This document shows, piece after piece, positions 16,677 to 27,269 of a DNA stretch of 64,000 nt. Location: NCBI GenBank assembly GCA_963772265.1, contig CAVYWS010000002.1, positions 496,001 to 560,000 of the forward strand, read 5' to 3'. Origin of the DNA: Mayfieldus sp963772265. Lineage in GTDB: Bacteria; Actinomycetota; Thermoleophilia; Solirubrobacterales; 70-9. The position numbers were made by a program, and so were the translations under genes. The notes below the pieces were generated by a model. It saw only the letters and a program-made list of their open reading frames with translations, had not been told where the DNA came from and searched no databases. The number at the start of each line of letters is the position of its first letter. The first letter of the stretch is position 1.

Positions 16677-19600
16677 TCAGGGCTGCTGGGTGTCCAGGGG
16701 AGCTGGGAAGCCCGAGAGGCTGGCGTCGTCGATCGCCCTGATCGAGATGTAGCGCTTGTGGGCCGGCAGCGTGTAGGTCTGGACGCTCCCGGCGGCCAGG
16801 GGCTGCGGCGGGTTCGGGAGCAGCGGCTGTGCCTGGACGAAGTTCTGCGGCGTCAGCGGTGAGTCCGAGGTCGCGATCTGGTAGCGGGCCGCGGTGCCGC
16901 AGCCGGCGTCATCGCCGGGCGCGGTGAAGGTGAGCAGGTTCCCGGCCAGCGACAGCCCGGTCACCTTCGACGGAGGCGTCCCGTCGCGGTCGTAGTTGCC
17001 GCTGCCCTGCTGGTCGTGCCGGAAGGAGGGCCATTCGGTCTGGCAGGCGGGCAGGTTGGGGACGTTCCACTGGAACAGATAGCCCTCGCGGGTGATGTCG
17101 GCGATGCGGCCGTCGTTGGAGAGCGCCGCCGGAGCGAACAGCCAGCCGCCGGTCACCTTCGGGAAGCCCGGAGCGTCGAGGCCCGAGACACCGTCGTAGG
17201 CGTGCAGCAGGCCGAGCCCGGTACCGGCCAGAACCTGGTTGCCAGCGGAGGCCGGGTCGACCTTGGCGACGTCCGACGATGAGAGGAACTGGAAGTCGTC
17301 GGTGACCCGCGGGAAGGCCGGCAGCGGCAGGCCGGTGGCCGGATCATAGGCGCCGATCAGGTGGTTGTAGGGGACGTTCTGGCCGACCAGGGCGAGGTTG
17401 GCGACGTCGCTGAGGCTCAGCCCGTACTTGACGATGTCGGGGCCGCCGGCCGGGAGCAGCTTGCCGACGGAGGCCGACTCGAAGAGGTTGATCGTGCCGC
17501 TGCGGTCCGTGGCGTCGGAGCTTGGCCCATAGGCGCCCTGCTGTACGGCCCGGTCCAGGGTCCCGTCGGGCTTGTAGATGCCGATCGTCGCCGAGCCGGT
17601 GGTCGAGACGACCACCCGCTGCGCTCCTCCGACCTCGACCAGGGCCGGGTTCTGCCCCGGGCCGATCAGGGGCAGCGTGTCCTGGATCGCCCCGTTGAGC
17701 TCGATCGGCCAGCCGCTCATGAACTGGCCGTTGGCGCCGTTGACCGCGTAGACACGCGAGGAGCCGCCGGCGGCGTTGGCGAGGATCGCCGAGAGCCCCT
17801 GGCCGAAGCCGCCGGGGATGTCGCCGGGTGAGGGCGGCGCAGCACCGTAGGTCTCGTTGGTCGCGACGACGACGTCGTCGCGGCCGTCGCCGTTGAGGTC
17901 GCCGATCGCCGGCTCGTTGATCGACTCGGCGATCATCCGCTGGTCGGCGGGGACATTCGGGTCGACGAGCTGGACCGGGAAGCCGGGCAGCAGATGGCCG
18001 GCGCCGTCGTAGGCGTAGAGGTGACCGTCCAACGAGGGGGCGACGATGTCGAGCGGGAAGCGCCGGCCCTTCAGGCGCCCGACGGCCGGGCTGGAGAGGA
18101 ACCCGCACTTCGGGTGCACCAGTGGCTGGCTCTCGTGGGCGGCGCCGCAGAAGCCGAGGTTCGACTCGACCGGGAATCCGGGGCGAAGCGTGCCATCGGG
18201 CTCCCAGACGTAGATATGGGTTCCGGCGGTGTCGATGACCTCCTGGCGGCCGTCGCCGTCGAGGTCGGCGACGAGGGCCCCGCGGGGCGGTTCGTAAGCC
18301 GGGGTCGATGCCAGGCCGCGGAAGCCCGGCGCGTTCGCGTGGCCCACGGCGGACTTCTCGAGCCGGGTGTGCACCGGCCAGCCCGGCAGCTCGGAGCCGT
18401 TCGGCTCATAGGCGTGGATCGCGCCGTCCTCGGTGGGGACGATCAGCTCCTGGACGTTGTCGCCGTTGATGTCGGCGTAGCGGATCGGCGCCTCGCCGCC
18501 GGTCCCCATCCGCTTCGGGAAGCCGGCCCGCAGGCCCTGGTCGGGGAGGGCTGTGAAGACTCGCCGGTCGATGCCCGGCGTCGGGATCCCGGCCCCGGTC
18601 ACCGTCAGCCGCACGGTGAACTCGTTGCGGAAGGGGTTGGGCGAGTTGGCCGAGAAGGTCGGGCCGCCGAGGTCCGGCGGCGGCGTGTAGCTGGCCAGCG
18701 CCGTGCGGACCTGGGCGAGGTCGATGGTTCCGAAGTTGCCGACAACCCTGTTGGAGTCGCCCTCGGCCGCGGTGTTCCAGGACGCCGGGGCCTCGCCGGC
18801 GCCCCACTGGAGCTTCCAGTGGAACTGGCCGCCGCTGGCGAAGCGGGCCCTGGCGAGGCCGGTGAGCCTGAAGCTGTCGCCGGTCAGCGGCGCATACCAG
18901 TCGGGCGAGTTGATCGACGCCTCCGGCGGGATCTTGCCGCTGCGCGCGAGCGAGACGGCGGCGCCGAGGTCGACCCGGCCCCAGCCGAAGTGGGGCGTCC
19001 ACTGGTCCTCGGGGGCGCGGTCGGGCTGGCCGCCGGGTCGGCGACTCCGATCCCGCCGGTGTTGCCGGTCGTCACCCGCTCCGCCGTCTGCTCGAGGATC
19101 TCCCGCGTCTCGTCGGGGTGCAGCGCCACCGCGGGCGAGGCGTCCCTGGCGGCGCTGATCACCAGCGCCGCCGCGCCCGCCGCCTTGCCGGTGTTCTCCG
19201 ATCCGGTCGCGCCCTCCATCGAGATCGAGCTCTTGCCGCCGTACTGGGTCGTGTTGGCGCCGCGGAAGTAGCTGCTCGCCGGGATCTCGGTGCCCGGGGC
19301 AGCCGAGCGGAAGCGAGAGCGGGCCGCAGAGACCGGCCAGCGCCGCCGCAAAGTCGCTGCCGGCGTCCTGGCCGAGGCCGATCGTGTCCGGCGCGGTTCC
19401 CTGGATCAGCATCGCGTGCCCGTAGTTGGCCGGGTAGTTGTGGTTGCCGGTGTTGAGGTCGTCGCCGGAGTAGGTCTGGACGACGCCGTGCCAGTAGGCC
19501 TAGTTGGAGGCCTGCTCGGCGAAGGCCGAGTGGTAGGTGGAGCCGTTGGCGCCCTCGATCACGCTGACGCCGTTGTCGGTCGCGTAGAGGACGCCCATCG

Positions 19601-20483
19601 CGAAGGTGTTGCCGTCGGAGACGAAGGTGTCCCAGATCCGGATCGGAACCAACTGGCAATGCGGGCAGACGCCGATCCCCCCGGCGCCGTCGTTGCCCTG
19701 CTCGGCGGCGTTCTCGGCCCGCCCGGAGCCGTGGTTGGCGGCGGCGAAGTAGCTGGAGGCGTCGTAGGGGTCGTTGTCGTTGTCGAAGAAGTCCCAGCCG
19801 GCGATGTCGTCGACGAAGCCGTTGCCGTCCGAGTCGCTGCCGTTGCTGAAGCTCGCGATCAGGTCCTCGGCGTCGATCGCCGGCGAGCCGTGCGCCCCGG
19901 CGCTGTGGCTCACCCGCGGGTCGTCGTTGTAGTCGGCGACGTTGAAGGCGCCGTCGCCGTTGCAGTCATAGGCGGCGCAGGCGCTTGTGTTCGCGTGCTC
20001 GGGTATCGGCAGCTCGCCCCTGTTGAGGCGCACCTGAAGCCGCAGGTTCTCCCTGTCCCACTTGATCCCGGTGTCGAGGATCGCGATGCTGACGTCGGGT
20101 CGCCCGCGCTCCAGCTTCCAGGCGCCGGCGGCGTTGAAGCCCGAGATCTGCGGCTGGCCGGCGTTCGGCCCCGTCGCATAGAGCGCCGACGCGCGCGTGT
20201 GCTGGGAGGGAAAGCCGAAGAGGTCGAAGCGCTCGTCGTAGAGGTTGCTGGAGCCGCCGCCGTCCTCGTCGTCGGGCTCGGCGACGTCGTAGTCGGAGTC
20301 GTTGGGCGTGTCCTGGCGCTGCGGGTTGAGAATCGAGAACTGCTGTGAGGGATCGTCGGAGGCAGGGTTCTCGAAGTCGCGCGCAAGCGCCGATGCCGCA
20401 GCGACCGAGAGCGTCAGCGCGAACGCGAGGATGGCGGCAAGCAAACGCGACCAAGCACCCAATCCGATCCCTCGCTGACGCAT
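16677..20483 (-). CDS. Secreted subtilase with FG-GAP/VCBS-type repeats; amber codon and two frameshifts
   Basis: ATG 20483 starts a signal peptide (RLLAAILAFALTLSVAAASA). The catalytic Asp lies in VSIAILDTGIKWDREN. An in-frame TAG at 19500-19502 interrupts ASN*AYWHGVVQTYSG, which otherwise reads straight through. One-base shifts near 19300 and 19030 bracket a stretch that in another frame reads GANTTQYGGKSSISMEGATG then SENTGKAAGAAALV, the catalytic-Ser region in divergent form. The original frame then resumes at PEDQWTPHFGWGRVDLGAAV. Downstream come several FG-GAP/VCBS-like blades (IRYADINGDNVQELIVPTED, AIGDLNGDGRDDVVVATNE). About 1270 residues if restored. Either a decaying gene or consensus errors. 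Confidence 0.7.
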
Positions 20484-20532
20484 ACCACGGCAAATCTATG
20501 AGCACCGGCGGCAGCCCGGTCGCAGGCCGATG

Positions 20533-23500
20533 TCAGGCGGTTGCGGCTTCGGCCTCCCACTCGGCGCGGTGCACCGTGTGGGTTCCCGCCATCCCCTTCA
20601 GCTCCAGCTCGCGGCCCTCGTCGAAGGAGAGCCCGTCCTCCCCCTCGGCCTGCTCGCGCAGAGCCTCGGAGACGAGGATCTCGCCGCCGCGCGCCTGGGC
20701 TGCGATCCGGGCCGCGAGCACGACGTTGCGGCCGAAGAAGTCGCCCTCCTCGGCGATCGCCTCGCCGGTGTGCAGGCCCATCCGCACCCGGATCGCCTCC
20801 TCGGGGTGCTCGGCGGCGTGCTCGGCAAGCGCCCGCTGGACCTCGATCGCGCAGAGCAGCGCGCCGGTGGGGCTCGGGAAGACGAGCATGAAGCCGTCGC
20901 CCTGGTTCTTGACCTCGTATCCCTCGCGCTCGCCGAGGTGGCGGCGGAAGATCGAATTGTGGCCCCGCAGCAGCTCCAGCCAGCGCTCGTCGCCGAGCCG
21001 CTCGTTGAGGATCGTCGAGTCCTCGATGTCGCTGAACAGGATCGTCACCGTTCCGTCGGGTGCGGCGTGGGCGCGAATGTCGGGGCGCTCCGACTCGACC
21101 GCGGCGATCACCTCGTCGATCGAGGTGGTGGCGTCGACGCCGGCAAGCCCCTGCGCCGCGAGCTTCGCGGCGAGCGCCTGGTCGGTGACGGCGCGCATCC
21201 GCATCTCCTGCGAGGCGTCGAGGCAGAGGTCGAGCAGGTCCATGGCTCGCTCGCGGTCGCCGCTTGCGCCGCGCTCGAGTAGGACCTTCGCGAGGTCGAG
21301 CCGGATTTGGGCGAGGAAGGGCCTGTCGCCCATCCGCTCGCAGAGGGCGATCGCGGCCTCGAGCTCCGCGACCGCCGTGTCGAGCTGGCCCGCCGTCGCC
21401 GAGGTGATGCCGAGGAACCGGTCGACTGGACCCGAGCACGCGGCGGCGCGGCCGGCGACGATCGCCTGGCCGGCGAACGGCGCCAGCATCTCGTGCAGCT
21501 GGCGGGCGCGTGGCGGGTCCTCGAACCTCGCCGCAAGCTCGCAGAGGATCGAGACTGCGGTCAGCCACTGCGCGGCGATTCGCGGCATTCCCTCGAAGCC
21601 GCTGGCGGCGAGGCGCTCGTAGTCGGCCCGCGCCTCTTCGAGCTGTCCGAGCTCGGCCTGCACGAGCATCCTCGCGATCTGCCAAGCGGTGATCGCGGGA
21701 TAGCGCGCGGCGAGCCCCTCGATCGCCGGGGCGATTTCCTCCAACCGGCCCTGAGAGCGCAGGCGCAGAAGCGTCTGGATCCCGAAGAACTGCTGCGACA
21801 GAGGCTCCTGGGCGCGCTCGCCGCCGATCCGCGCCTCCTCGGCGAAGTGCTCGACGTCGTCGAAGCGTCCGTCGATCATTGCCCGCATCCCGCGCAAAAG
21901 CGGAACGTGCCACAGGTGCTGGGGCTGGCGCAGGTCGGCGGCCAGCCGGGCGTACGCCTCGAGGTCGCGGTCGACCGCCCGGATGTCTCCCAGGGCGAGG
22001 TGCCCGGCGAGACGCAGCACGTGGGCGCGCAACTCGAGTTCGCGGTCGCCGACCTTGCGGGCCAGCTCGATGACCTCGGTCTGCGACTCGATGATGTGGC
22101 CCGGGGCCTCCGGATCGAGCTCGGTGAACGCGCCGCGGCTCAGGGTGAAGGCGAGGGTGCGGTCGTCTTCGAGGCGGCGGGCCATTTCGATCGTCTCCTC
22201 GAACATCGGCCGTGCCTTGCCCTCGGCATCGATCCACAGATACTCCTGTGCCAGCCAGGAGAGGAGGCGGGCGCGCTCAACGCTGTCCCCCTCGCCGACC
22301 CGATCCAGCGCCGACCGCAAGACTTCGACCACGCGCGCGTCCAGCGAACCGACCTCGGATGCGTAACCCATCCCGAACGCCGCGCGAACCAGCAGCTCGG
22401 TGGAATCGATCTCGGTCGCGGCGTCGGCCGCGCGATCGAAGGTCTTGCGAGCCTCGCCGAGCTTGCCCGCCCTGTTCTGGGCCTCGCCGAGGGCGACGAG
22501 AAGCTCGCAGTGGCGCAGCTCGTCGCGCTCGCAGAGCTCGAGCGTTTCGATCGCGCGCTCGTAGAGCTCCGCCGCCTCCTCGTGGCCGAGCTGCGACGTG
22601 GCGCTGCGGGCCGCCCGCACCGCGTAGTCGACCGCCTTCTCGGCCTCGCCGCCCGCGGCGCCCTCGAGGTAGTGGTGGGCGACCTCGGCGAGGCGCCGCT
22701 GCAGCCGCTCTGGGTCGGAGGCGTAGAGGCGCTCGAGGGTCTCGGCGATCCGCAGGTGAACGGCGGTGCGCTGGGCGGCGCTCAGCTCTTCATAGAGGGT
22801 CTCGCGCACCAGCGCGTGGGAGAAGCGGAAGCGGCCGGGCGAGAACTCGGTCAGAAGCTGGGCCGAGACACCGTCGGCGAGCGCCTTCTCCAGCGCCGCC
22901 AGGTCCGTGTCCTTGACGCGGGCGATCACCTCGGAGTCGAAGTTGCGCCCGATCGCCGCCCCAACGGTGAGCGCCCCGTTGGCCTCCTCGGAGAGCCGGT
23001 CGAGGCGCCTGCCGATCACGTCGCGCACGCCCTGCGGGATCGCCAGCGACCCGGCGCCGGCGGCGTCCAGGGTCCCTTCGGAGGCCAGCAGCCTCACCAC
23101 CTCGGCGAGGAAGAACGGGTTGCCCTCGGTCTGGTCGTGCACCGCGCGCACCAGCTCGGCAGCCGGCTCCGCCCCGGCAGTCATCTCGATGTAGCGGCGC
23201 ACGTCTTCCTCGCTGAGGCCATGGAGCCCGACCCGGCTCGCGGCGCTCGTCCCGGATAACTCGCCGAGCACCCGCGAGAGCGGGTGATGTCGCCCCAGCT
23301 CGACGTCGCGGTAGGTGCCGATCAGCAGCAGCCGCGAATCGGTCAGCGCCCGGGTGAGGAACTGGAGCAGCAGCAGCGAGGGCTCGTCGGCCCAGTGCAG
23401 GTCGTCGAGCACCACGACCAGCGGCCGCGAGGTGGATGCACTGGAGAGGAAGCCGGAGATCGAGTCGAAGAGCCGGAAGCGCGCCGCCTCGTCGTCGGCC

Positions 23501-24906
23501 TCGGCGGCGCCCGACACCTCCCCCACCCGCTCGGCGACCTCGGGCACGACCCTGGCGATGTCGGCGGCGCCGCTTCCCATCTCCCAGGCGAGCGCGACCG
23601 GGTCAGCCTCGCGCACGTAGGTCCGAATCACCTGCACCCACGGCCAGTAGGCCGGTGCGGCGTCGTCCTCGTGGCCGCGGCCCCAGAGCACAGTCGCGCC
23701 GCGTACCTGTGCGTAGGTCGCCAGCTCCTCCGCGGTTCGGGTCTTGCCGATTCCCGGCTCGCCGGAGATCAGCACCAGCCGCCCGTGGCCGCCGAGGGCC
23801 TCGTCGGCCGCCCCGCGAAGCTGCTCGAGCTCGGCCTGGCGGCCGACGAAGACGCGGCCGGCGAGCCCCTCGAGTGGATTCTCGTCGGCCGGTTTGGGGC
23901 GTTCGGCCTGGGCGGGTGCGTCGCGGATCGCCTCCAGCGCCTCGCGGGTCGAGGCGGCGCTGTCGGGCCGGTCGGCGGGCGACTTGGCCAGCAGGCGCAG
24001 GATCAGCTCGTCCAGCGCCGCCGGCACCGCCGGGTTGTAGCGCGAGGGCGCCACCGGATCGGCGTTGAGGTGGCGGCCGATGATCGAGACCGCGTCGCCG
24101 CCGGTGAACGGGGGCCGTCCGGCGACCATCTCGTAGAGAAGGGCTCCCAGCGAGTAGAGGTCCGAGCGGTCCTCCGAAGGACGCCCGAGGGCCCGCTCGG
24201 GCGGCATGTAGGCGACCGTGCCGACCAGCGCCGAGCCGCCGCCGCCGGTCCCGGCGAGGCTGAAGTCGCCGAGCCGGCCGCCGCCGTCCTCGGCGAGCCA
24301 GACGTTGGCCGGCTTGATGTCGCGATGGACGATCCCGCAGGCATGGGCGTGCTCCAGCGCCCGGCAGACGTCGATCCCGATCGAAACCACCCGCTCGACC
24401 TCGAGCCTCCCGCTGGAGGCGAGCAGCCGCTGCACGTTGCCGCCGGGCATATAGCGGCTGACGATGTAGGGCCGTCCATCGGCCTCACCGGTTTCGAACA
24501 CGGTGACCAGGTGCGGGTGGTCTCCGAGCCTCTCCATCGCCTGCATCTCGCGCCTCGCCCGGGCCAGTGCCCCCTCGCCCAGGCCCTCGGTGTCGAAGAG
24601 GGCGACCGCGACCTCGCGGTCGAGCTCGGAGTCGTGAGCCACATAGACGTCCTTGCGCCCGCCGCGGCCGAGGAACCCCCGCACCTCGTAGCGGTCGTCG
24701 ACCGAGCTGGGCGCATCGGGGGGCATCGACTGTGCTCCGTCCGGAATCGCCGTCAGCTGGGCGGCGACATCGCCGCGGGAGGCCCCGTTTCCGGCGCCGT
24801 CCGGCGCCCTCTCGGGCAGGCTCTCCGGGGACGCCATCTCGGAGCCGCACGAGTCGCAGAACCTGGCGCCCTCACGGTTTTCGTTGCCGCAGGTAGGGCA
24901 CTGCAT
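20533..24906 (-). CDS. Zinc-ribbon / pseudokinase / AAA ATPase / TPR / class III cyclase fusion
   Basis: 1457 residues. Order: zinc ribbon (Cys3, Cys6, Cys17, Cys20); Ser/Thr-kinase-like domain (about 70-330); signalling ATPase with P-loop GEPGIGKT (382-389) and Walker B VVVLDDLHWAD; a long helical TPR-type region (about 750-1250); class III nucleotide cyclase (about 1282-1440). In the kinase domain HRDIKPAN (194-201) is intact, but the beta-3 lysine is absent (VAVALFD) and DFG is DFS (214-216), so phosphotransfer is doubtful. The cyclase keeps its metal Asp residues (FSDIEDST, NQGDGF), an adenine-type Lys before QGDG, and Asn/Arg of RNVVLAARI, so cAMP synthesis is plausible. It is cytoplasmic, and divergent from a membrane protein only 29 bp away. 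Confidence 0.85.
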   Translation of the reverse strand: MQCPTCGNENREGARFCDSCGSEMASPESLPERAPDGAGNGASRGDVAAQLTAIPDGAQSMPPDAPSSVDDRYEVRGFLGRGGRKDVYVAHDSELDREVAVALFDTEGLGEGALARARREMQAMERLGDHPHLVTVFETGEADGRPYIVSRYMPGGNVQRLLASSGRLEVERVVSIGIDVCRALEHAHACGIVHRDIKPANVWLAEDGGGRLGDFSLAGTGGGGSALVGTVAYMPPERALGRPSEDRSDLYSLGALLYEMVAGRPPFTGGDAVSIIGRHLNADPVAPSRYNPAVPAALDELILRLLAKSPADRPDSAASTREALEAIRDAPAQAERPKPADENPLEGLAGRVFVGRQAELEQLRGAADEALGGHGRLVLISGEPGIGKTRTAEELATYAQVRGATVLWGRGHEDDAAPAYWPWVQVIRTYVREADPVALAWEMGSGAADIARVVPEVAERVGEVSGAAEADDEAARFRLFDSISGFLSSASTSRPLVVVLDDLHWADEPSLLLLQFLTRALTDSRLLLIGTYRDVELGRHHPLSRVLGELSGTSAASRVGLHGLSEEDVRRYIEMTAGAEPAAELVRAVHDQTEGNPFFLAEVVRLLASEGTLDAAGAGSLAIPQGVRDVIGRRLDRLSEEANGALTVGAAIGRNFDSEVIARVKDTDLAALEKALADGVSAQLLTEFSPGRFRFSHALVRETLYEELSAAQRTAVHLRIAETLERLYASDPERLQRRLAEVAHHYLEGAAGGEAEKAVDYAVRAARSATSQLGHEEAAELYERAIETLELCERDELRHCELLVALGEAQNRAGKLGEARKTFDRAADAATEIDSTELLVRAAFGMGYASEVGSLDARVVEVLRSALDRVGEGDSVERARLLSWLAQEYLWIDAEGKARPMFEETIEMARRLEDDRTLAFTLSRGAFTELDPEAPGHIIESQTEVIELARKVGDRELELRAHVLRLAGHLALGDIRAVDRDLEAYARLAADLRQPQHLWHVPLLRGMRAMIDGRFDDVEHFAEEARIGGERAQEPLSQQFFGIQTLLRLRSQGRLEEIAPAIEGLAARYPAITAWQIARMLVQAELGQLEEARADYERLAASGFEGMPRIAAQWLTAVSILCELAARFEDPPRARQLHEMLAPFAGQAIVAGRAAACSGPVDRFLGITSATAGQLDTAVAELEAAIALCERMGDRPFLAQIRLDLAKVLLERGASGDRERAMDLLDLCLDASQEMRMRAVTDQALAAKLAAQGLAGVDATTSIDEVIAAVESERPDIRAHAAPDGTVTILFSDIEDSTILNERLGDERWLELLRGHNSIFRRHLGEREGYEVKNQGDGFMLVFPSPTGALLCAIEVQRALAEHAAEHPEEAIRVRMGLHTGEAIAEEGDFFGRNVVLAARIAAQARGGEILVSEALREQAEGEDGLSFDEGRELELKGMAGTHTVHRAEWEAEAATA

Positions 24907-24935
24907 CGGTCGTTAAGACATAGTTTGCCGCCCCG
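24907..24935. promoter_or_regulatory. 29-bp divergent promoter gap
   Basis: Only 29 bp separate the two divergent starts. TAGTTT (24921-24926) is a -10-like element about 10 bp before ATG 24936. On the other strand TATGTC lies about 10 bp before ATG 24906. Both messages would then be leaderless or nearly so, and the two promoters must overlap. Confidence 0.35.
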
Positions 24936-27269
24936 ATGATCGGCACGTACATCTCGGCGGTGCTGGTGTGCGCCGCATCGCTGCTGGTTGGGCGATCTCT
25001 GCTGGCGGCACTGGGCCGTGAGACCTGGTCCTGGCTCGAGCCGGCGGTCGGCCTCGCGGCGCTGTTCACGGTCGCCGGCTTCTTCGCCCGAGTGCCGGGC
25101 CACGCGACCACGGCGGGGATATTCGTCTTTCTGCTGCTGCTCCTGGCGCTGCTGGGACTGCGCCGCCCATACCGCGTCGGCGAGGCGCGGGGCAGGGGCC
25201 TGCCGGTCGCGCTTCTGGTGCTGGCCCTGCTCGCGATCCCGTTCGCGATCAACGGCCGCTTCGGGCTGATCGGGGTCGGCTTCAACAACGACCTCGGCCT
25301 GCACCTGCAGTGGGCCGAGTGGCTGCGCAACGGCCTCGGGCCGGCCCCCGACACGGGCTATCCGCTGGGCCCCCACGGCCTCAGCACCGCGGTCGCGGCT
25401 CTGCCGGGGATCGGGCTCGACCAGGCCTTCATGGGGCTGGTGATCGCGATCCCGACCCTGACCGGGCTCACCGCGCTGGCCGCGCTTGGCGATCTGCCCG
25501 GCGGCCGGCGGACGCTGGCGGCCGTACTGGTTGCGCTGCCCTATCTGGCCGCCTCCTACTTCGCCCAGAGCGCCTTCAAGGAGACCGCCGAAGCGCTCTT
25601 CGTCCTCGCCTTCGCGATCGCCCTGCCCAGCGCCTGGCCGATCCCGGCCGATTGGCCGGGACGCATCCGCACCCTCGGGCCGCTCGCCGTGCTGGCGGCC
25701 GGGATCGTCTTCTCCTACAGCTTCGCCGGGCTAGCCTGGCCGCTCGCCGCGATCGCGATCTTCGGGCTGACGATCCCCGAGATCCGCCGCGAGCTCCGCC
25801 CGCGGCGGCTGTGGCGGATCATCGCCCGCCCCGCGGTGCTGGTCGTGCTGATAGTGGTGCTGGCCGGAGTCGTGGTCCTGGGGCTGGCGGGGCCATTCGG
25901 ATTCGGAAAGAGCTTCGCCGAGGTGCAGGGGGCCAACACCTTCGGCCCCGTCGACCCCGCCGAGGTGCTCGGCTTCTGGACCTCGGGCAACTACCGCCTC
26001 GACGTCGCCGGCGGCGCGCACCTCCCCTGGCTTACCAGCGCGATAGCCGCCCTCGCCCTGTTCGCCGGGCTGGCCTGGTGGCTGAAGCGCCGCGACTACG
26101 CGGTCCCGGCGGCGCTCGCCGGCGGCCTGCTGATCTACCTCGCCACCCTGACCCCGCTCAGCGGGGATTACGTTCGCGCCAAGGCGCTGATGATCGTCGC
26201 GCCGCTGCTGATGCTCATAGTTGTCCGCGCCCTGTTCTCCTCGCCGCCGGCGGAGTGGCGGGTGCCGCGGGGCGCCTGGGCGGCGCTCGCCGCGGTCTTC
26301 GCCGCCGGCGCCGCCTTCTCGAGCCTGCTGGTGCTGCGGGACACCCCGGTCGGGCCCCCCGGCCACGGCGCGCAGCTGCGCGCATTCGCCTCCAGGGTGG
26401 ACGGCAAGTCCGTGCTCTACGCGGGCCAGGACCGCTTTGCGCAGTGGGAGCTGCGGGGCGCCGACGTCCACATACCGTTGATCGAGTTCGGCGACGACCT
26501 CGTCACCGAGAGGCCGACCAAGCCCTTCGACCTCGGCGACGCCTACAGCCCGATCGACTTCGATTCCTTCACTCCCGGCACCCTCAACAACTTCGACTAC
26601 GTGGTGACGACGCGTGCGGCCTTCCAGAGCAAGGCGCCCCCCAACTTCAGGCCCGTGCAGCAGACGCCCGACTACACGCTCTGGCAGCGCGGCGGGCCCA
26701 CCCCGCGCAAGCGCACCACCCTGCTCGAGGGCGGGGCTCCGGCCGAGCCGCTCGACTGCACGGCGCCCGAGCACCGGGTGATCATCTCGCTGCCGGGCAG
26801 CGCGACCCTGTTCCCGGCCCCGGTCGTCGGGCCGAAGGAGAGCTGGGACAACGGGTCGAAGCTGGGCCTGGGCGAGAACACGAGCCAGACACTCGATCTG
26901 CCGGCCGGGAGCTGGAACCTCTCGCTTCAGTACTTCAGCCCGGTACCGGCCCGCCTCTCCGCCCCCGCCGCCCACCTCGATCAGCGGCTGCCGGCGGCGC
27001 TCGACGGTCAGCGCCCCAACCAGCTGACCCTGTTCAACGACGGCCAGTACTGGCCCGCCGGCTCGATCCACCTCGGCGAGGCGCAGAGACTGCGCTTCAG
27101 CTTCGAGGTCGACGAACCCAACACCCTGCAGCGCCTGACCGGCTACGACGGCAAGGCATTCGTCGGCGAGCTGACGGCGAGGCCCGCGGGAGCTCCCGAG
27201 CGCGGGGTCGCGCTCAAGGACGCCTGCGCGTCCTGGGTCGACTTCTACTCGGGCGGCCGCCAGCCTTGA
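24936..27269 (+). CDS. Large multi-span membrane protein with C-terminal exported domain
   Basis: 777 residues. About 11-12 hydrophobic helices occupy residues 1-500 (for example ISAVLVCAASLLVGRSLLAA). About 270 mostly hydrophilic, beta-rich residues follow, ending WVDFYSGGRQP. The topology resembles actinobacterial GT-C-like or DUF-type cell-envelope membrane proteins, but I see no catalytic signature and give no function. It overlaps the histidine-phosphatase start by TTGA, so the two are probably co-transcribed. It is divergent from the kinase-cyclase gene. Confidence 0.7.
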   Translation: MIGTYISAVLVCAASLLVGRSLLAALGRETWSWLEPAVGLAALFTVAGFFARVPGHATTAGIFVFLLLLLALLGLRRPYRVGEARGRGLPVALLVLALLAIPFAINGRFGLIGVGFNNDLGLHLQWAEWLRNGLGPAPDTGYPLGPHGLSTAVAALPGIGLDQAFMGLVIAIPTLTGLTALAALGDLPGGRRTLAAVLVALPYLAASYFAQSAFKETAEALFVLAFAIALPSAWPIPADWPGRIRTLGPLAVLAAGIVFSYSFAGLAWPLAAIAIFGLTIPEIRRELRPRRLWRIIARPAVLVVLIVVLAGVVVLGLAGPFGFGKSFAEVQGANTFGPVDPAEVLGFWTSGNYRLDVAGGAHLPWLTSAIAALALFAGLAWWLKRRDYAVPAALAGGLLIYLATLTPLSGDYVRAKALMIVAPLLMLIVVRALFSSPPAEWRVPRGAWAALAAVFAAGAAFSSLLVLRDTPVGPPGHGAQLRAFASRVDGKSVLYAGQDRFAQWELRGADVHIPLIEFGDDLVTERPTKPFDLGDAYSPIDFDSFTPGTLNNFDYVVTTRAAFQSKAPPNFRPVQQTPDYTLWQRGGPTPRKRTTLLEGGAPAEPLDCTAPEHRVIISLPGSATLFPAPVVGPKESWDNGSKLGLGENTSQTLDLPAGSWNLSLQYFSPVPARLSAPAAHLDQRLPAALDGQRPNQLTLFNDGQYWPAGSIHLGEAQRLRFSFEVDEPNTLQRLTGYDGKAFVGELTARPAGAPERGVALKDACASWVDFYSGGRQP

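Noticed and set aside
16677..19412. A separate FG-GAP protein starting at ATG 19412 (MLIQGTAPDTIG).
   Set aside because: The frame is continuous with the upstream subtilase except for TAG at 19500; conserved sequence runs through from both sides, so this is an internal Met, not a new gene.
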